Positions 1 to 11,551 of a DNA stretch of 64,000 nt are shown here, piece after piece. This DNA comes from Echria macrotheca. Its lineage: Eukaryota > Ascomycota > Sordariomycetes > Sordariales > Schizotheciaceae. The DNA lies in assembly GCA_030411725.1 (NCBI GenBank), contig MU839827.1, forward strand, positions 3,603,027-3,667,026. The letters are read 5' to 3'. Position numbers and translations under genes: made by a program. The notes beneath the pieces were generated by a model. It did no database searches. It saw only the letters and a program-made list of their open reading frames with translations, and had not been told where the DNA came from. Numbering within the stretch: the first letter of the stretch is position 1; each line of letters begins with the position of its first letter.

Positions 1-3000
1 GTGAATGGGACTGGAGATGGAGAGTACAGGGTCGAAAGGGGGGAAGGAGCCCGGCATATAAAGTAGTCATGAGAAAGCGCGGCGGAATGTGCAGGAGATC
101 AGACTGGCATGGAGCCAAGCGCGGCCCCGGCCCAAGCTTGGGACGCAACAAGTGTGCATTTCTTCATGTGCTTCTCTCTCTTCCTACGTGTAGAAACCGC
201 CCCTCCCTCCTTCGTTGTGGCCAACCAACGGCCCAATTGGCGGCTGGCGCAACGCATCGAATGGATTCGATAAAGCAGGCGTTCCATGGTGGGCTGGTGG
301 GGTGGTGCTGCCAATGCTCTCCACCCGGTGACGGCAGTGCTTGCAAACACCACGCAACCATTGATAAGGCTTTTTAATCGCCTGCGGCCTGTCAGACCAC
401 ACCCCCCCTGGCGCTGACATGTGAAAGCGGTTCTCTCCCTGGCCCAAGCTCCCTGAACCCAAATCATTGGGTCCGACACTTGACAGGAGCGGCGGCTTGC
501 AGCTACAGAAAACCGTCTTGCAGCAGCAACACCCTCATTTTTTAATCATCTGTGTAACTCCAAATCTGGATTTACATATCGGAGAGCTCAATGAGATAGA
601 TCACCGCATGGAAGGAAGGGCATTCATTCCGCGCTCCGTTGTCCGGCAGTGTTCCGTATGGTCAAGATAGGAGTATTTCGAGAGCATCGGATGCGGGTCG
701 GATGTCGGATAGCGGGGGGAGTCCACCCCACGAACTCTTTCACGAGGAGGAGGAGTTCGATGCGAATCAATCTGAGGCACCGTTTTTTTTTGGGTCGACG
801 CATGCCATGCCGCGTGTTGATGCACACCTCATCACACCGAGCTGCGATCGATTTGACCGGCCCGTTGATCCACCATTGTCTGCCATTGATGCCGATAGTT
901 ACGAAATATCGCGAAGCTAGCGTGCTGTCAAGACATTTGGCACATGGCAAGTCATCCCAAGGCGTGGCGACTACACTAGCTGAGGTTGACTTGTCTTCCT
1001 CGGCCCCTGAAACTTTTTTTGACAGACGGCGATTTCCTCGGCGGCAGGGCCGGACGGCAAAGATGAAAACAGCAACACCGATTGCGTACTACGACACAAC
1101 AATGGCAAAACGAAGCAAGAAAATAAACCGGCCCGGGCCGAGAGAGAGGAGGTATCCGTTTTCATCAAGCCCGCGTAGATAGAAGACGCAAGACATGCAA
1201 GCAAGCACGCTCTCGGATCAAGGGGGTGTCGCATCCATGGTCGACGAGAAAATTCTCCGGTACCAAGACTCCTTCCCAAAAGACATCTCGGCGCGATACG
1301 ATTTGAGAGAAATGACTACTATTCTCGATCTTCAAGGTTTCTCGGGTTCCGGACGAATGCACCCGCCACCCGAAGTGGATCTTGTGTCCCTTGGACTCCC
1401 GCTGAAAGGGGGGACCCGGGACCCTTTCTTTCCCAAGTGTGCCCCCCAAGAGAGAAAACCAATTGGCTTGTGACAGTCACTAGAACTAGTGCAACACAGT
1501 ACATCTAGCTGTCACATGTCAATATCGACGACCACACACTGCCACCGCAGGAAGGGGGGCTCGAAGATGCACGCCACATTCGAGATGCAGTTTCGAATTG
1601 GGCAATCAGAAGAGAGCATTGCTACATGCAGACCCTTGATCCTGTCTCTTCCGTTTCGGTAACTGGAGTCTACTAGAAATCCACGTGCCTGCCTCCCTCG
1701 ACGCATTGGATCGCCACCACCACCTCTGCGAATTTTATGGGTATACCCGTGGACACCCGGCCGGCTCCATGCTCCCGGCTGGGCGCGAGGATTCGCCGTG
1801 TACTTGGTAAATATATCTGAGGTACCGCAACTTATCCTCAGCGGGTGACGACTTTCGCAATCAGACCACACCCAATCGAGCCAGCTTCCAAAAGGATTGC
1901 CAGAATTCTAGACCAAGGTCGGTACCTTGGAATCCTAACTGTGGTTAGGTATCTGCCAACACGATCTGGGCCAGGCCCCGGGATCGTGACTCTCGGGCCG
2001 GATCTGATGATCTGATGTCGACGGACGTCACGACGATCAAACAACTAATAATCCCCGTAGAGACTTCACTGGTGGTTTATTCACTGTTTCGTTCCAGAGC
2101 CTTGGTTACTCTCTCGCGCTCTCGCTCTCTCGCTCTTTCCCGGCCCGGCTCTTTTCGATATACACCCAGGGAAAGTAAACATGGCATGAAAAGAAACGGA
2201 CGTTACCGAACGGAGGCCGAGATGGAAATGTAGTACCTTCCCTAGTTCGAATACTTTTTTCGATCTGTGCTATGGACCACGACGCGGATCCCATTCGAAT
2301 CACTAGCCGGCCAGTACTTGTACTTTGAATACGTTCACCAATCTACTAAAGAATATCAATCCCCCCAGTGAACAACACTACGAGCTCGGGGAGAAGATTT
2401 TCTTCCCCCTTCCTCGTCCCTCTGCGTCAACACACATGTAGACTCGGGCTAGAACATGAAACTCTCGACCACATACCCCGTCCAACACCAATGACTTACT
2501 TGCTCACAACTTGCTTGGGGACCTGGACCTGGACCTGGACCTGGACCTGGATCTGGACCTGCTCAGACTTACTTCACTCTGCGTACCTATCTAAATTTCT
2601 ACATTGAACTCAATATATGACTCGAGAATAATCTTAACTCTTGCCCTTGATAACACCTTTCTCCCATGACCAAAACAGGCCCCCTCTCACACAAATTCAG
2701 CCACACACACACACTCTCTCTCCCTCAGAAGTGACGAGAAAACTCGAACCAATACACCCGAGTCCACGCGAGCCTCATTCCGGTTTATTCTGCTCTTTCT
2801 GTGGCTGCCTTGACATTTATGACTCTACCGTCACACACACACAATCCTGTAGGTATTGTACGTACGTACGTACATAGGGTAGCTAACATCGAATTCCACC
2901 CTCCCTCCCACCCCTTCCTTTTTTGAACCTGATGATTTATCCGTTACGATCTACGGAGTACCTAGGTAGGCAACATTAGACTAGGTAACGGCGGCGGCGG

Positions 3001-3442
3001 CGTCTCTTTCGACTCGAAGCGAGGCGCGTGGTTGACTTGCTCTCTACTAAGGTACCTAGAAGCACCTTACTTACCTATACCACCTATCAAACTGTAGACT
3101 CGGACCTACAGTAGTAGGTAGCTGGCCTAACCTATTCACCCATTTGCTTATTTTTACATTCTACATTTCACCTTGCCTCCAACCGAACAAAAACACTCGG
3201 GAAACACAAACTTCCCTTGCCATTCAAGCCGAACACGGATTAGACTACCAAAAGGTCAGGTCATATACGCTCTACCATGCTTGCTCTCTCTATACATCCC
3301 ATCCCATATGTGTGTGTGCCATGCAAAAAGATATATAACCGCCGGAACTCCATCCCTACCCATATGACTTTGAACACCACCAAATAAATACACCCATCTC
3401 ACACCAAACAGGGGGACAGAGCACTCTGTATATACACACGAA
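1..3442. other. intergenic region, no gene recognised
   Basis: No open frame here has a recognisable domain or fungal coding character. The stretch lies downstream of the minus-strand PPR gene. It is rich in CT tracts and simple repeats: a hexamer array at 2521-2561, CA/CT runs near 2702-2730, a CGTA run at 2859-2874 and a CGG run near 2991-3002. Many copies of GGTACCT/AGGTACC-like palindromic words occur between 1800 and 3130. It may contain the promoter or untranslated ends of a gene lying left of the window. Confidence 0.6.
2521..2561. repeat. hexanucleotide microsatellite (ACCTGG)n
   Basis: About seven tandem copies of ACCTGG, one of them with a single change (ATCTGG). It lies in non-coding sequence, so length polymorphism between strains would be expected. 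Confidence 0.9.
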
Positions 3443-5266
3443 TCACCTATTCACCAACCCCCCCAAAAAGTCCACCATAAACTGCTCATCCTCATACCCC
3501 AACCGCCACCGCTCCTTAAGCGCATCATACGCCTCGAGCACCCCATTCCTCCCGCCACACCGCGCAAACGCCCTCAGCGCCCAGCACGCCAGCCAAGTCT
3601 TGACCTCCAGCCCGGGCGCGCCCTCATCCAGCGCATTCAGAAACGCATCCCAGATACTCCCCAGCCGCTGCGCGCTCCACGCCGCGCCCGACCCGACGGG
3701 GCCGCCGTGTATCGCGAAGCTCTTGAACAGCGCGAGGAAGATGGCGCCGTGCAGCGGGATGCAAAAGTACTTCATCTCGTCGACGTACCGCGCCACCCTC
3801 GCCAGGTCGCCCTTGCCCACGCCGTGGTGGTTGACGAGGATCCGGTACGTGTGCAGGTCCGGGTGCAGCGGCGCGGTAGCCTGCAGCCGCTCTCGTAGAT
3901 CCGGATGGTGCCGGCCGAGCCGGGCAAACATGAGCAGCGCCTGCGTGATGGCGCGGTTGGTGGCGTAGTTGCGCACCGGGATGGCTTCTCCGTTACCGAC
4001 GCTGGCCTTCATCTTCTCGTACACCCGCTCGGCCGCGTCCTCCTCGCCCGCGCGCAGCAGGCCCGAGAGCACGGCGTTGAGCGCGACCGTGTCGATCATC
4101 TCGCCCGCGCGCACCATCTCGCCATACGCCGCCCGCAGCCCGTCCGTGTCCAGCTTGAGCCCGAAGAAGTGGATCAGGCTGACGTAGTGGTACCGGTTCG
4201 GCCGGTGGCCGCGCGCCTCCATCTCGCGGTAGATCATTTCCGCCAGCGTAAAATTGCCGGCCTTGGAGGCGACGTCGAACAGGATGTTGAAGGTCACGTC
4301 GGTCGCCGGGATACTGGACTCGTGCTCCATCTCGCGCCATATTTCTAGGGCCGCCTCGACCTCGACTTCGGTCGACACGCCGACGTAGCGGCTGGCGAAC
4401 GAGATGGCCGCGTTCCACTCGCCCGAGGTCAAAGAGATGCCATTGTTCTTGACATCCGCGATAACGGCGAAGTAGCGCAGCATCGACTTTGAGTTTTTCT
4501 TTTGGGGCTGGCCGAGCACCGAGAGCAGCTGGTGCCGTAAGCGGCCGGGGATGTACAGCATGCGCGGCTCCGGCAGGCGCTGGTATGTGTCGTAGATTTC
4601 GTCCAAATCAACCTTCTCGCTGTTGCGGAGGCGCGTGATGATGCAGAAGCGTAGATGCCATAGGATCTGCCGCACCTCGTCGTCTGGCGCTATGGTCTCT
4701 TCGGCCGTCGGGAAGTGGTAGTCCTGCTGGCTGCGGGCCAGGGTTATGGGGGGGCCGTCGGGGGTATCGTAGCCGCGTAGGTAGGGATCACGAAAGAACC
4801 GGAGATGTTCTTCGACTGACTCGAGCGGCCGTCCGTCGTACGAGTCGACCAAGGCCAAAAGTTCCTGCTTGGAGAGGGACTGTTGGGTGGTGGGTTTCTG
4901 CAGCACGGGGACGACCACCTCTGGCTCGGGCGCCGGCGAGACAGCGGCGGACGTATGGCTCTCGCAGATATTCGGCACCGATGGCTGGAAGAAGCTGTTC
5001 TTGTGCAGGCCGGCCTTTCGTTGGAACGGCAGCGGGACAAGACGTGCCCTGTCGGGTCGGATGCTGTTCCCGCCTCGACAGCCCACGCAGAGACCGCGAG
5101 CAGGCGGCTGTCTCGCTGATGGGCCGGCATGGCTATAGGCCGCACGATGGGTATGGGCAAAGAGAAGAAGGGCGGCAGCGGTGGCGGCGGCCGGCCAGCT
5201 CTTGGACGGTCGGGGCAGGGGGATCGCGCCGCATCTCGACCCATCGATTCGGCTGGAGGCTTTCAT
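3443..5266 (-). CDS. pentatricopeptide-repeat protein, probably mitochondrial
   Basis: Single-exon gene of 607 aa. Roughly residues 310-430 hold consecutive 35-residue helical pairs of PPR type: TFNILFDVASKAGNFTLAE, then units beginning RYHYVSLIHFFG and TVALNAVLSGLLRAGEEDAA, each followed by a YxEM- or VYEKM-like second helix. Further degenerate repeats run to the C-terminus. The first 100 residues are rich in Arg, Ala and Ser with few acidic residues, as in a mitochondrial presequence. Fungal PPR proteins of this size normally bind organellar RNA and act in mitochondrial mRNA stability or translation, so that role is inferred. The specific orthologue (Cya5-, Pet309- or Aep-like) is not recognised. 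It is divergent from the mitochondrial ribosomal protein gene next door. Confidence 0.85.
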   Translation of the reverse strand: MKASSRIDGSRCGAIPLPRPSKSWPAAATAAALLLFAHTHRAAYSHAGPSARQPPARGLCVGCRGGNSIRPDRARLVPLPFQRKAGLHKNSFFQPSVPNICESHTSAAVSPAPEPEVVVPVLQKPTTQQSLSKQELLALVDSYDGRPLESVEEHLRFFRDPYLRGYDTPDGPPITLARSQQDYHFPTAEETIAPDDEVRQILWHLRFCIITRLRNSEKVDLDEIYDTYQRLPEPRMLYIPGRLRHQLLSVLGQPQKKNSKSMLRYFAVIADVKNNGISLTSGEWNAAISFASRYVGVSTEVEVEAALEIWREMEHESSIPATDVTFNILFDVASKAGNFTLAEMIYREMEARGHRPNRYHYVSLIHFFGLKLDTDGLRAAYGEMVRAGEMIDTVALNAVLSGLLRAGEEDAAERVYEKMKASVGNGEAIPVRNYATNRAITQALLMFARLGRHHPDLRERLQATAPLHPDLHTYRILVNHHGVGKGDLARVARYVDEMKYFCIPLHGAIFLALFKSFAIHGGPVGSGAAWSAQRLGSIWDAFLNALDEGAPGLEVKTWLACWALRAFARCGGRNGVLEAYDALKERWRLGYEDEQFMVDFLGGLVNR

Positions 5267-5610
5267 GGGCCGTTGTAAAACATGGTGGCCGAGCCGACGG
5301 CCTGCCTCGTGCCTTGCCGGCGTAAACTTGTCGGCTGATCGATTGGGGCGGGGCGTGTGCCTGCTGCTGAGGATGTGATTGCCGTTGTTCTGATGGGAAT
5401 TTTGAATTGGGTCCTAACGTTATCTCGAAAAAAGTTCCTGCAAGACACCCGCGCCGCGGGGGTCCAAGCTCCCGGCCCCGATCCGCGTCTCTTCCACAAA
5501 ATTTTGCCGGCAGAGTCCGCCGCAGTCAGGAAGATCCACTTTAAGTTTGGGAAGCAACCTCAACGTCCAACGAACAGCAAACATCAAGACCGCCAATTGA
5601 CACCGCCGAA
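5267..5610. promoter_or_regulatory. shared divergent promoter of PPR and mS23 genes
   Basis: The 344 bp between two head-to-head genes whose products both act in mitochondrial gene expression. No TATA box or known operator was identified. A bidirectional promoter is inferred from the spacing alone. Confidence 0.5.
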
Positions 5611-6400
5611 ATGGGCCGCAACTTCCGCGCGGCGCGGGTGTTCCAGACGGCGGCCGAAGCGACGGGCATCCCGCTGTTCCCCTCGGGCGGGTCGACAGGC
5701 CGCAAGGTCGGACGAGCCAACGGCGCGCCGCCGGCCTGGTTCAAGGCCGTCCAGATGGTGCAGCCCTCGGAGACGCTCACACGGCCCTACCCGATCCAGC
5801 ACAGCCCGCCCGACGCGAGGGGACGGAGACCGCGCCAGCTCTACAAGCCGACCAAGATCGTGTTCCCCGAGGACGAGCTCCGACAGACCTTTTACCGCGA
5901 CCACCCGTGGGAGCTGGCCCGGCCCATGTCGCTTGTCGAACTCTACGGGACCGATGCCCGGTATCGCGACTGGAGTAAGGGTGTGCGCCAGCCTGGGATG
6001 CAGCTGAGCGGCGAGTGGTGGGTTTGTCCGAGGTGAAGAAAGGAGATGAATGCTGACAGGAGCTGTATCTAGTGTCGTCCAGCGCCAGCTCTGGTTGATG
6101 GAGAACCAGGGGTTGAACAAGGCCCAGGCGTACGACAAGGCGCGGCGCGAATTCTACTCATTACGACAACAAGAAGACATCGAGCGCAGGATAGCCGTCG
6201 AGGAGGCCCGCATGGTGGGCGGCTACTTTGGCAAGTCGCTGCTGCAGGTCGGTGTGGAGCTGGAGGACAAGCAGTTCGAGGCTTGGAAATACTGGGCGAC
6301 GGCATCGATCGCCACGCGAAATGCCCAGGCTGAGGGCGCCGTCGTTGTCGGGGCTAGTGAAGAGGTTGAGGAAGAGGAAGAAGCTGTTGTGGCAGAGTAA
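5611..6400 (+). CDS. RSM25: mitochondrial small-subunit ribosomal protein mS23 (Rsm25/S25)
   Basis: Two exons, 5611-6017 and 6073-6400, encode 244 aa. The intron (55 nt) has donor GTGGGT, branch CTGAC and acceptor TCTAG. The next in-frame donor, 3 nt upstream, would remove one residue, so the joint could be off by a codon. The N-terminus MGRNFRAARVFQTA, the FYRDHPWELARPMSLVE block and the post-intron VVQRQLWLMEN block followed by the YDKARREFY helix are typical of fungal mS23 in the MRP-S25 family. The C-terminus ends in a Glu/Val-rich tail. It is a structural protein of the mitochondrial 37S subunit and shares its promoter with the PPR gene. Confidence 0.92.
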
Positions 6401-6668
6401 GGCCGTGATGGCTGTATTATATGACCATGGGAGTTGGCCCATCCTGGACGTGTGGCCGTGTATCACTGTACTATATGGAAACGTCTGCATGAATAAACGT
6501 AGAGGTCACTGGGCGGCAGGTTCCATTACAAGATGCATTTCATTCTATGTACGCCCTTTATAGTCCCTTGAAAAGGGGCGTTGGTGACATTTCCAATGCC
6601 TTTGGATCCATTTACAGGCTTGTGTGATTCCGTGGGGCCTCGCCAAGGTACGACGGTGGCGGCGGTGT

Positions 6669-7817
6669 CTAACCGACCGGTGTCGTCCTCGCCGCTACAA
6701 TCCCTACGTACTGCGCCCCGCGAATCCTGTTGGCCAGGGACTCGTGCTGGACGCAGAACATGTTGGCGATGCCCGTCCACAAGTACAGCTTGCCCGTGAG
6801 GCTCAAGGTCCTCGACCGGGCCCACGACTCGATGTACACCATCTTAAGGCGGTTCTTCGGCACCACGGCCAGGATCTTGAGCAGGTGGGCGACCAGCCCG
6901 ACGATGAAGCCGGTCGCGGGGCCGTTGGTGATGATGACGTGCGGGTACTTGTACTCGAAGCCGTAACGGTCTTTCGGGCGCGTTTTGGGCTCGCTGGTGA
7001 GTGCGTTGATGGCGTGCGCTGCCGCAAGCAAGCAGGTAAAGGGCGCGGTCCACATGGACTGGTGCACCGCCCGGGCTCTCTGGATCTCGAAGACATCGAA
7101 AGTTCCGCTGCGGTCGTCGGGGTGGGCGTCGCGAATCTTTATCTCGAGCTCCAAGATCATATTCCTCGAGGCGTTGTCGCCCGTGGTGACGATATATCGG
7201 CGGTGCTGTCTCGGGTTGCCGCGGAACTTGCGCTTGACGGTCTCAATCATCTCGGCGCTATGGCCGCCAGAGCCAAGAACGTAGAGGAAATAGACGGACG
7301 GCAGTGAGCTGATGTCAGGCACCGGAGAGTTGGGATCGCTCCGTCTGATCCACTTCTGACCGATGGGATATTTGCCGGATTTGACTATGAAATGGCGGGT
7401 CTGCTCGGTCGTCAGAAACAGTCCAGGAGCAGTGCAGACATAATAGGATATGCGCTTAGCAGCACTTACAAGAAGGAAAGGGAAGCAGATGGCGACCATG
7501 GTCACGATCCAGAGAAGCGGGAGGTAGTAGATGGCAGCAACTACGGCCACACAGATGAGGAACAGGGAGATGAAAAAGGCGACGGCGAAGTCATCTCGAC
7601 CGAAGAAGCCAAAGTACTCGAGCATCTCGTCATCAGGCTGACCTCGTCGATGCGCTGCTTGGCCTGGTGGTGGCGGGTCTGATGGACTAGAGTTTTCGAC
7701 AGAGGCAGTGAGGTTAGAAGAGGTCTGAGGAGAAGAGGATTTTCCGTTACTACTGGGGACGGAGCCAGGAAGGTCATCTTTAGAGATACCGTTTCTTGGC
7801 GGTGTATTCTGATCCAT
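6669..7817 (-). CDS. ALG14: UDP-GlcNAc transferase membrane subunit ALG14
   Basis: Single exon, 382 aa. Alg14 anchors the catalytic partner Alg13 to the cytosolic face of the ER, where the pair adds the second GlcNAc of the dolichol-linked N-glycan precursor. Visible family features are the LGSGGHSAEM loop of the Rossmann-like fold, RRYIVTTGDNASRN, the PHVIITNGPATGF segment and the C-terminal RSRTLSLTGKLYLW and FCVQHESL blocks. A Ser/Pro-rich N-terminal extension of about 90 residues precedes a hydrophobic stretch at about 95-150 that provides the membrane anchor. That extension makes it longer than the usual Alg14 of about 240-260 aa. It runs tail-to-tail with mS23. Confidence 0.94.
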   Translation of the reverse strand: MDQNTPPRNGISKDDLPGSVPSSNGKSSSPQTSSNLTASVENSSPSDPPPPGQAAHRRGQPDDEMLEYFGFFGRDDFAVAFFISLFLICVAVVAAIYYLPLLWIVTMVAICFPFLLVSAAKRISYYVCTAPGLFLTTEQTRHFIVKSGKYPIGQKWIRRSDPNSPVPDISSLPSVYFLYVLGSGGHSAEMIETVKRKFRGNPRQHRRYIVTTGDNASRNMILELEIKIRDAHPDDRSGTFDVFEIQRARAVHQSMWTAPFTCLLAAAHAINALTSEPKTRPKDRYGFEYKYPHVIITNGPATGFIVGLVAHLLKILAVVPKNRLKMVYIESWARSRTLSLTGKLYLWTGIANMFCVQHESLANRIRGAQYVGIVAARTTPVG

Positions 7818-8780
7818 GATGTCGTTAGGACGAGGATGCCCTTGCCGACTAACCTGTGGAAGGGTGAGTTACGGGAGGGCGCTCCTTGAAGGGCCGAGCA
7901 GACAGTCGGCGATGGTTGTAGGTGTTGCTGACAAGACGAGAATGATCTTAGGATCAAAGTAGTGGTGATAACCGTCACACCAGGTTTGAAGTGAAAGATG
8001 TTTGATGGGGGAATCCGGTGAGACTCCAACAGCTGTGTCGAAACCACACTCAATACGCGGTTGACTTTGACACAGACCAGGTGCGCAATGGATAAGCCAG
8101 TTACCCTTAACGTTGTCAGTGCATTGTCTATGGAGAATATGGCACGCCGGGGAACGAACGAGGACTGATATATTTAGACAGCCCACAGGGCAAACCTTGC
8201 ATGATTAGGAGAGCAAGTAAATAGGGCAATTCAGGGGCTGTTTTGTCTCGTGCAACTGTTCGACTGTGGAGGTCGTAGGTGTAGTAGAAAAAGACAATCT
8301 GGCATGTGCATTTGCCAATGCAGCCATTACTTCCAGCTTCTCGCAAGATAAAGACACAGAACGTCTGGTCTGAAGGGGTCAGCCCCAAAGCCAGCTTTGC
8401 GCAACACAGATGAGGTTTGCCGGGAGAAATAACATGACTGTCGAGAGGTTGAAGGACCCTGATGAGACTGGGGGTTGCAGAAGGGAAGTGGTCAGTCTCA
8501 AGGTACGTACCTGTCTGTGCCTGCCCTGCTGCCCAGACAAAGACAGCACAGCTCGGGCTCTGAGCAGCCCCACCCCTGTCCCGCCAACCCGCCAACAGAC
8601 CCCTGGGGCGCCCAATGGCATTGTGACAAGCCTTGGGAGCTCTGCAAAGCAAAATCTCGACCGCCTGGCAGAATCGAGCGCCTTCCTCGCCGCCGCGATC
8701 CTCGATCGCAACAACAACACAAAAAGGGCGAGACACGGCCTGCATGCGATGCGAGACCTCTCGTGAACGCACCCGGCACA
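7818..8780. promoter_or_regulatory. divergent intergenic region between ALG14 and IMA1
   Basis: 963 bp separating two head-to-head genes. Open frames on both strands lack domains or coding bias and are taken as chance. It presumably holds both promoters and 5' leaders. Confidence 0.4.
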
Positions 8781-10670
8781 ATGCCCCTCCTCCGCCGAAC
8801 CCGCTACCTGCTGTGCTTTTACTGTTCGCGCCGGACCTCCAAGATCTACGACGGCAAGCTGCGCCAGTTCGACTGTCCCTTTTGCGAAGCCACCAACTTC
8901 CTCGACGAGGTTTGTTTATTCTTGTCTTGTAGTCTCTCTCTTTTCTCACCAGCTAACTTTTGCTCTCTCTCTCTCCCCAGAATGGCCAGATCACCGACCC
9001 CCCGGTAGCGACGACGGACAAGGAAGCGACACCCGCTAAGTATGCGGTGCCGCTGCAGTCGCAGTCGCAGTCGCAGTCGCAGTCGCCGCCCTCGAGTAGT
9101 CCGACATCTGGTGGTGCCATCTTCTGCGACAAATGTCTCAAGAACCAGCACCTCTTGCGGGCCTCGCTGGCCCAGTACCTGCCCGACCCCGACGACCCGG
9201 ACTACGAGGCGCTCGAGAGGGACTTTTATCGGTTCCGCAACAACCAGGAGAAGCTGTACCCCCAGATCTGCGCCGACTGCGAGCCCAGGGTGCGCCGGCG
9301 CCTCGAGCAGGCCGCCTACACGGCCAAGACGGATGTTCTGCGCCGCATGCTCGACCGGAGCAGCAGGCACAGGAAGCGCATCACTTCCCGGGGCAAGCTC
9401 GATGTTCTGGACACGGTGGGGAGGTGGCTCTGGGTAGCTGGGCTGGTTTTGCAGCTTTGCTGGCATGGCACCATGGTCGGATCGTTATATCTGGAGTCGG
9501 GAAGGATACCGCAAGGTCTGGGGACGTTGGAAAGGCTGCCGCGACCAGAAGCCACGCTGTGGTGGAGCGTCCTGACCACGGCCCTCGGTGTTTGGTGGAA
9601 TCCGCGCTTCGTGCAGGTCGTCCGGGGGTTTACCAGGCACATTAAAGGCGTCTCGCGGTGGTATTTCTACCAGGCTATTGCTGTAGCTATGCGCATCGTG
9701 CTGCAAAGAACCGCATTAATTTCACCTCCGGACCCGAAGCTGTTTAACATGCAGCTCGCGGGCCACATCTTCTTCGCTAGCTTTGCTCTGCTCGTAAGTT
9801 ACCGGTCCCACGGTCTTTGTTAGTGTCAAGTTCTTACTGTGTGATTAGATATTCATCCTCGGCCCCCGTTCGATCCGCGTCAACATGGCCCCCCTATTCG
9901 AGCCGGCCAGCCCGCCCCCTTCACAACCCACCACGATAGCCCGACCCAGCTCAGCGCCCCGAGCCGACCACCACGACGAGACCAGAACCATCACCGAGCT
10001 CCTCGACGAGATCTCCAACGCCCCGCCCTCTTTCTCAGCAGACCCAAACCGCCCACCCAGTCCTGTCTCAGCAGCAGACGACCTGCATTTCCTCCCTCCC
10101 CCGCCGCGACAACAGCATTCCCCCCCGTCTCAGGCCTCGGAGCTCGGCCTCGACACGCTCCACCTCACCCAGCGACCGGTTTACCCCTCGGAAATGGACT
10201 GGGCCCCCACGCAGTCGCGCCACCGCGCCTTCAACGCGCTCGGCCAGCGGTCGCCGGCCGCCGGCTCGGCGTTCAACCAGACGCCCGCCGGGAATCGCGG
10301 CCCGTTCTGGTATAAAGTCCCGCCTGCGCCGATTACGCCTGCGCAGAGGGTGTTTAATCCGCCTAATCAACCTAGGATGCGCAAGAGTCCTACTGTTGCT
10401 GCTGCTGTGCCGCCGCCGGTGGGTGTTGGGTTTGGCAAGGTTGCTGGGATGGGGATGGGGATGGGACAACATCAAAAGAGAGAAGAAGAGCAGACGGCGG
10501 TTGATTTTAGGCAGGCGAGGTTCTTTCCGCCTGTGAGGGAGTCGGATCCGAGGAATAGTTTGTCGGATTTGTTGGGGGAGGGGTTGAGTTTGAGTCAGGA
10601 GGAGAAGGAGAGGAAGAGGAGGGAGGATGAGAAGGCGGCGGGGGGGTGGTTTAGTTGGGGAGGCCGTTAA
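8781..10670 (+). CDS. IMA1: inner nuclear membrane protein Ima1 (SAMP1/TMEM201 family)
   Basis: Three exons (8781-8909, 8981-9793, 9849-10670) encode 587 aa. The introns of 71 and 55 nt have GTTTGT and GTAAGT donors. The first starts its 3' end with GCTAAC. The Ima1 N-terminal zinc-binding fold is plain: CFYC, then CPFC around residues 12-35, followed by CDKC and CADC near 90-150. NFLDENGQITDPPVAT is rebuilt exactly across intron 1. Several hydrophobic segments follow (about 195-215, 240-255, 265-310). The C-terminal 270 residues are Pro/Ser-rich and probably nucleoplasmic or cytosolic. The family sits in the inner nuclear membrane and links it to chromatin and the cytoskeleton. A CAGTCG microsatellite encodes a Ser-Gln run near residue 70. 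Confidence 0.9.
9056..9085 (+). repeat. coding microsatellite (CAGTCG)5
   Basis: Five tandem CAGTCG units inside exon 2 of IMA1 encode alternating Gln and Ser between the zinc-binding Cys pairs. Being in multiples of six, length changes stay in frame. Confidence 0.9.
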
Positions 10671-11551
10671 CCTTTCTCGTTTATTATACCTCGCCGCCAT
10701 TGGGGCGGGGGTTTATGGACCGGTTTCCTTGCTCGGGCTGGTCTGGGCTGGACTGGTATGGTCCTGGTTTTGACTGACGCGCCGTTTGGGAAGGATGGGA
10801 GGGAGCGTTTTGTCTGGATTGGGAACTGGTTGGTCTCTCTCGGTTGTTTGTATACTAGGGAACACGCAAGTGCATATGATGATGTGAGGAATAATGACAT
10901 GGCAAAAGCGGGCGGGATAAGCTGGTCTTTGCTTTTTTCTACCTACCTACCCAGAGGTGGAAGGGTATTGAGTACCTATGCAATTCTCTCTGTACATGAT
11001 GTACGCGTTTTATGAGAGATATGGGATTCGGGAGACGGCGATGGGAAGGATAACTTTTTTGGGGCAGAAGATGTGATGGAAATACGGGATCGGTGTGGCC
11101 AGAACAACGAATAAACAAGACAGTGGGCACACTTGGTCGAGACACTTTATGGATATGCCCCTGAGACGGATCTCGTCCTCGCAACCATGAATCCCATGCG
11201 CTCTCAATCTGCTCCCGAGAACCTTGTTTCTTCGATAAATCACACCCTGTAAGCGGGCGACAGACACATATCGCCAGTTCCGTGAAGTATTACAAGAACA
11301 ATACAGTTCAATGAACAGTTCGTTGGACTACTTCTACAGATTGTGGGCCTCCCCGACGGTCAGACGCCAACCAGTTTCCATACACAAGCTTCGGAGAGCA
11401 GAAGCAGCAGCCCGAATCAGATGAAGACGACACAGCAGACACAGCAAAAGAGTACTGCATTAGAACTGATCGCTGATATCTCAACCTTCACAGAACGCCA
11501 TCCCAAATGCCGCTGCATCGACATATGCGATAAATATAGAAGAAGAAAGCC
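10671..11551. other. convergent 3' intergenic region (IMA1/MTR4)
   Basis: 880 bp between two convergent stop codons. Nothing coding or structured was recognised. It should contain the 3' UTRs and polyadenylation signals of both neighbours. Confidence 0.5.

Noticed and set aside
8128..8949. 273-codon minus-strand frame between ALG14 and IMA1
   Set aside because: It overlaps the conserved first exon of IMA1 on the other strand and shows no domain.
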